Positions 61,541 to 64,000 of a stretch of DNA of 64,000 bases are shown here, piece by piece. Below the pieces are notes generated by a model. That model saw only the letters and a list, made by a program, of their open reading frames with translations. It had not been told where the DNA came from and ran no database searches. The stretch comes from Marivita sp046591575. Lineage in GTDB: Bacteria > Pseudomonadota > Alphaproteobacteria > Rhodobacterales > Rhodobacteraceae. The position numbers and the translations under genes were made by a program. The stretch is taken from contig NZ_JBIQWA010000003.1 of assembly GCF_046591575.1 (NCBI RefSeq), positions 434,001 to 498,000 on the forward strand, read 5' to 3'. Numbering within the stretch: position 1 is the first letter of the stretch; the number at the start of each line of letters is the position of its first letter.

Positions 61541-64000
61541 ATGTTCGAGCTACTGAAAGCCGCCGCAGCTGTGGGCACTGCCACAGAAACCACCGCCCTG
61601 CCCCCCGATATCCTTCGGTTTATCCTTGATTATCCCGGTTTGCCGGATGTGGCCCTGGAACGACAGCGGATCGCGCAGCTGTTGGGCGGCAGCGGGTTTG
61701 ACCTTTTCGCCTATTCGGATGAGGAACCGACACTCCTGATCCTGCAATTCCCCGGCGTCAAACGCGAGCAATCTCCCGATTACCTGTTTGAAACCGCAGA
61801 TGAATTGGTTGACGCGCTTGGCCTTGTCTCTGCCGAACCAGAGATCGGCCCGTCCTATGCCGATGTCGAAACCAGTGATCCAACAACCGAGGCTTTGGGC
61901 AGTATCCTGTCGGCCCTCTGCCGGTCGCATGCCACCCCACCGGACGCAGCGCTGTGGCCTGTTCGCCTTGTCAGGGCTGATGTCGCGGCACAGACATTCA
62001 ATGTCTCGGGCGCGGGGGTTCTGATTGGTCAGCCTGATACCGGCGTTGCGGATCACAACGAACTGACCGCCGGTATCGACATGGCACGCGGATACGATTT
62101 CCTGGCGGACCGGGCCGACCCGACCGACCCGCTGTCACGCTCCATGAGATCCCCCGGACATGGCACCGGCACGGCGAGCGTGGCAATCAGCCGACCGGCT
62201 GGACAGATATCCGGGTCCGCTCCCGGTGCGACCGTGATCCCGATCCGCTGCGTGAACAGCGTGGTCATCGGCGGCGGGACAGCGGTGGCCAAGGCCATTG
62301 ATCACGCGCGGGCACAAAAGTGCCGGATTGTATCCATGAGCCTTGGCGGTCCGTTCGCAGGGCGCGCACTGCGCCGCGCCGTGGCACGGGCTGTCCGAGA
62401 CGACATGATCGTTCTCGCCGCTGCGGGCAATTGTGTGAAGATGGTCACCTATCCCGCATGGGACCGCAATGTCATTGCTGTGGCAGCCGTGGACGAGCGA
62501 AAACGGCCGTGGAAAGGCACCTGTCGGGGTCCGGAGGTCGACATCTCGGCCCCCGGGGAAAACGTGCACATTGCCCGCCGCGAAGCCGTGGGTGCAGGCC
62601 ACGTTCCCACACCTGATGAGGTGTCCCGGGTCGACAAGGATGGGCAAGGTACATCCTACGCGGTGGCGCTGACCGCCGGAGTGGCGGCTTTGTGGATTGA
62701 GCGATTTGGCTTCGATGCCATTCGCGCCGAAGCCCGCCAGCGCGGCAACCTTCCCGTACAGGAATTGTTTCGCGCAGCACTTCGGGCGACGGCGCAGCAA
62801 GGCAATGGGCTTGATCCGGAAAAAATGGGCGCAGGGATCGTCGACGCCCAGGCGCTTCTCGAAATGCCGCTTGCTGATATCACAAGTGGCGATGCCTTAC
62901 GCCCAGAGGCCGGTCCGGTGATCAGCATGGCCGGATCGGTGTCCGATATGATCCGGCATGGCGCAGAGGCTGAATTTGTTGTCTTCGACCGGCAAATGCG
63001 GGCTGATCCCGAACAGGGCGGTGTGCCCGAAACCCCTTTCGCGGCAGAACCTTCGCCACGGCTGGCGCGGCTGCTGCGGCTGCCAGAGGTCGCCCCATTG
63101 TCTGCTCCGGCGGCGCTGGCCATGCCAGCAACCCCGCCTGTGCCGTTATCCGACGCGCTGCGGCGGCTTGGTGCCGGGCGCGGCGAAGGTCTGGAGGCAG
63201 CGGCCTCGATATCAGCCGAAGATGCGTTGCAGCGCATCACATCTGAGGGACCGGGTAACATCCTTGCCAATGTCGACTCCGTTCTGAACGACCGCCGCGC
63301 CAAAGCCCCGGGTGTCGATGGCGCGCTCCAACAAGAGGCGCTGAACCGGATGGAGCGTGCTCTCGCCAAGATCATCGCAGCCGACACACTTGACGCAGCG
63401 TCCGAAGGCGAGCAACGCTTTGCCCTGGAAGCGCTTGTCCGGCTCACGGGTCGACCGGCGATCCGGATCACGGATGACGATGCAGAGCTGGCCACCAACG
63501 CAAACCTTGGGGTTTGGGCCGGACATCTGATGCCGAACCGGGCAAAATGGCGGCCCAAGGTCGATGCCGTGGGGCGGATCGACGTCACCGACTCTGCCGG
63601 GCGCTGGGTGCATGGGGGTACGGGGTTTGTGCTGCCGGGCAACCGCATCATGACCAACCGCCATGTGCTCGATGTGTTCGCCGAATCGCTGCCCGGCGCA
63701 GGTCATGACTTCCGTCTACGCCGCCGCGCCTCAATCATCTTCGACCCCGATGCCCAGGACGAGACCCGACGCTTCGAGATCACCGGCATCGTCTCGGCCG
63801 GAGGTGCGCGGATCGGCCGACGCGTCGATCTGGCCAAGCTCGACATGGCGATCCTGAGTGTCGATCCCGACACAGGCCACGCCCCCCTACCCGACCCGAT
63901 CCTTTTGGCCGACACTGTATCGAGCACTGACCCGAGCATCCAGAACCTCTTGGTCGTCGGCTATCCGGCACGGCCCGGCTTTTCCCAGGCCCCCCGGGAT
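61541..64000 (+). CDS. Subtilase-trypsin-like dual protease, cut by the window end
   Basis: At least 820 codons, open to the window edge. It has no signal peptide (MFELLKAAAAVGTATETTA), so it is probably cytosolic. The S8 domain has the full catalytic set: Asp166 (IGQPDTGVADH), His207 (SPGHGTGTASVA), oxyanion Asn297 (AAAGNCV) and Ser372 (GQGTSYAVALTAGVAALW). A Pro/Ala-rich linker and a helical region follow. From about residue 660 a trypsin-like domain begins: GGTGFVLPGNRIMTNRHVLD has His708, and VDLAKLDMAIL has Asp768; its Ser lies outside the window. GGAG sits nine bases before the ATG. Two proteases in one chain suggests one activates the other or both process one target. The C-terminal rest is unknown. 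Confidence 0.85.
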   Translation, partial: MFELLKAAAAVGTATETTALPPDILRFILDYPGLPDVALERQRIAQLLGGSGFDLFAYSDEEPTLLILQFPGVKREQSPDYLFETADELVDALGLVSAEPEIGPSYADVETSDPTTEALGSILSALCRSHATPPDAALWPVRLVRADVAAQTFNVSGAGVLIGQPDTGVADHNELTAGIDMARGYDFLADRADPTDPLSRSMRSPGHGTGTASVAISRPAGQISGSAPGATVIPIRCVNSVVIGGGTAVAKAIDHARAQKCRIVSMSLGGPFAGRALRRAVARAVRDDMIVLAAAGNCVKMVTYPAWDRNVIAVAAVDERKRPWKGTCRGPEVDISAPGENVHIARREAVGAGHVPTPDEVSRVDKDGQGTSYAVALTAGVAALWIERFGFDAIRAEARQRGNLPVQELFRAALRATAQQGNGLDPEKMGAGIVDAQALLEMPLADITSGDALRPEAGPVISMAGSVSDMIRHGAEAEFVVFDRQMRADPEQGGVPETPFAAEPSPRLARLLRLPEVAPLSAPAALAMPATPPVPLSDALRRLGAGRGEGLEAAASISAEDALQRITSEGPGNILANVDSVLNDRRAKAPGVDGALQQEALNRMERALAKIIAADTLDAASEGEQRFALEALVRLTGRPAIRITDDDAELATNANLGVWAGHLMPNRAKWRPKVDAVGRIDVTDSAGRWVHGGTGFVLPGNRIMTNRHVLDVFAESLPGAGHDFRLRRRASIIFDPDAQDETRRFEITGIVSAGGARIGRRVDLAKLDMAILSVDPDTGHAPLPDPILLADTVSSTDPSIQNLLVVGYPARPGFSQAPRD

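Overview
The window looks like chromosome from a marine alphaproteobacterium of the Roseobacter group (Rhodobacterales). The GC content is high and genes are tightly packed. Diagnostic content includes a PccR-type propionyl-CoA regulator next to pccB, bchE-bchJ for bacteriochlorophyll synthesis, a 2,3-dihydroxypropane-1-sulfonate (DHPS) operon, two TRAP transporters, glycerol catabolism genes, and a secreted Hint-domain protein. No rRNA, tRNA, CRISPR array or insertion sequence could be supported.

Layout. 1-5.5 kb: propionyl-CoA carboxylase region (small lipoprotein, apparent DUF6497 fusion, pccB, a Bcr/CflA exporter, pccR), with repeated GCAAATTTGCAAA-type boxes before pccB and before pccR. 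5.6-10.3 kb: muramoyl amidase, Excalibur lipoprotein, gatA-gatC and a lamin-tail/Hint protein. 10.2-12.5 kb: bchE-bchJ with sequence-perfect candidate PpsR and FnrL sites. 12.6-20.1 kb: a metal-dependent hydrolase, metY, a quinone oxidoreductase, and glpK-glpD with divergent glpR. 20.1-29.9 kb: LacI regulator and hps operon (small membrane protein, TRAP transporter, hpsN, hpsO, hpsP, UspA), then an FMN 2-hydroxyacid dehydrogenase and a carboxymuconolactone decarboxylase-like protein. 29.8-36.2 kb: aspartoacylase-like deacylase, polar amino-acid-type ABC transporter, Rieske oxygenase, flavin reductase. 36.2-48 kb: mostly housekeeping (HNH, LysM, LOG, RarD, SodB, CcmI, RuvX, DUF1289, DusA) plus a repeat-rich RTX-like protein. 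48.3-51.1 kb: DUF3299 protein plus an ABC exporter-type permease with a His-rich insert, resembling zinc-responsive zrg loci. 51.4-61.2 kb: a MarR-TAXI-TRAP-amidohydrolase-porin island with a second amidohydrolase and a secreted HAD phosphatase. 61.5 kb to the window end: a cytoplasmic-looking protease that joins a complete subtilase catalytic set to a trypsin-like domain and is cut by the window edge.

How the parts work together. PccR probably senses short-chain acyl-CoA and controls pccB, itself and perhaps the exporter. HpsKLM imports DHPS and HpsN/O/P convert it to sulfolactate under a LacI repressor with two palindromic operators. FnrL and PpsR sites would place the oxygen-independent cyclase BchE under oxygen and light control. 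The MarR gene and the secreted phosphatase share an inverted repeat, TGTTGA-N5-TCAAC, which suggests one regulon spanning 51.2-61.2 kb. The items I consider most novel are the S8-S1 double protease and this MarR-linked uptake/hydrolysis island.
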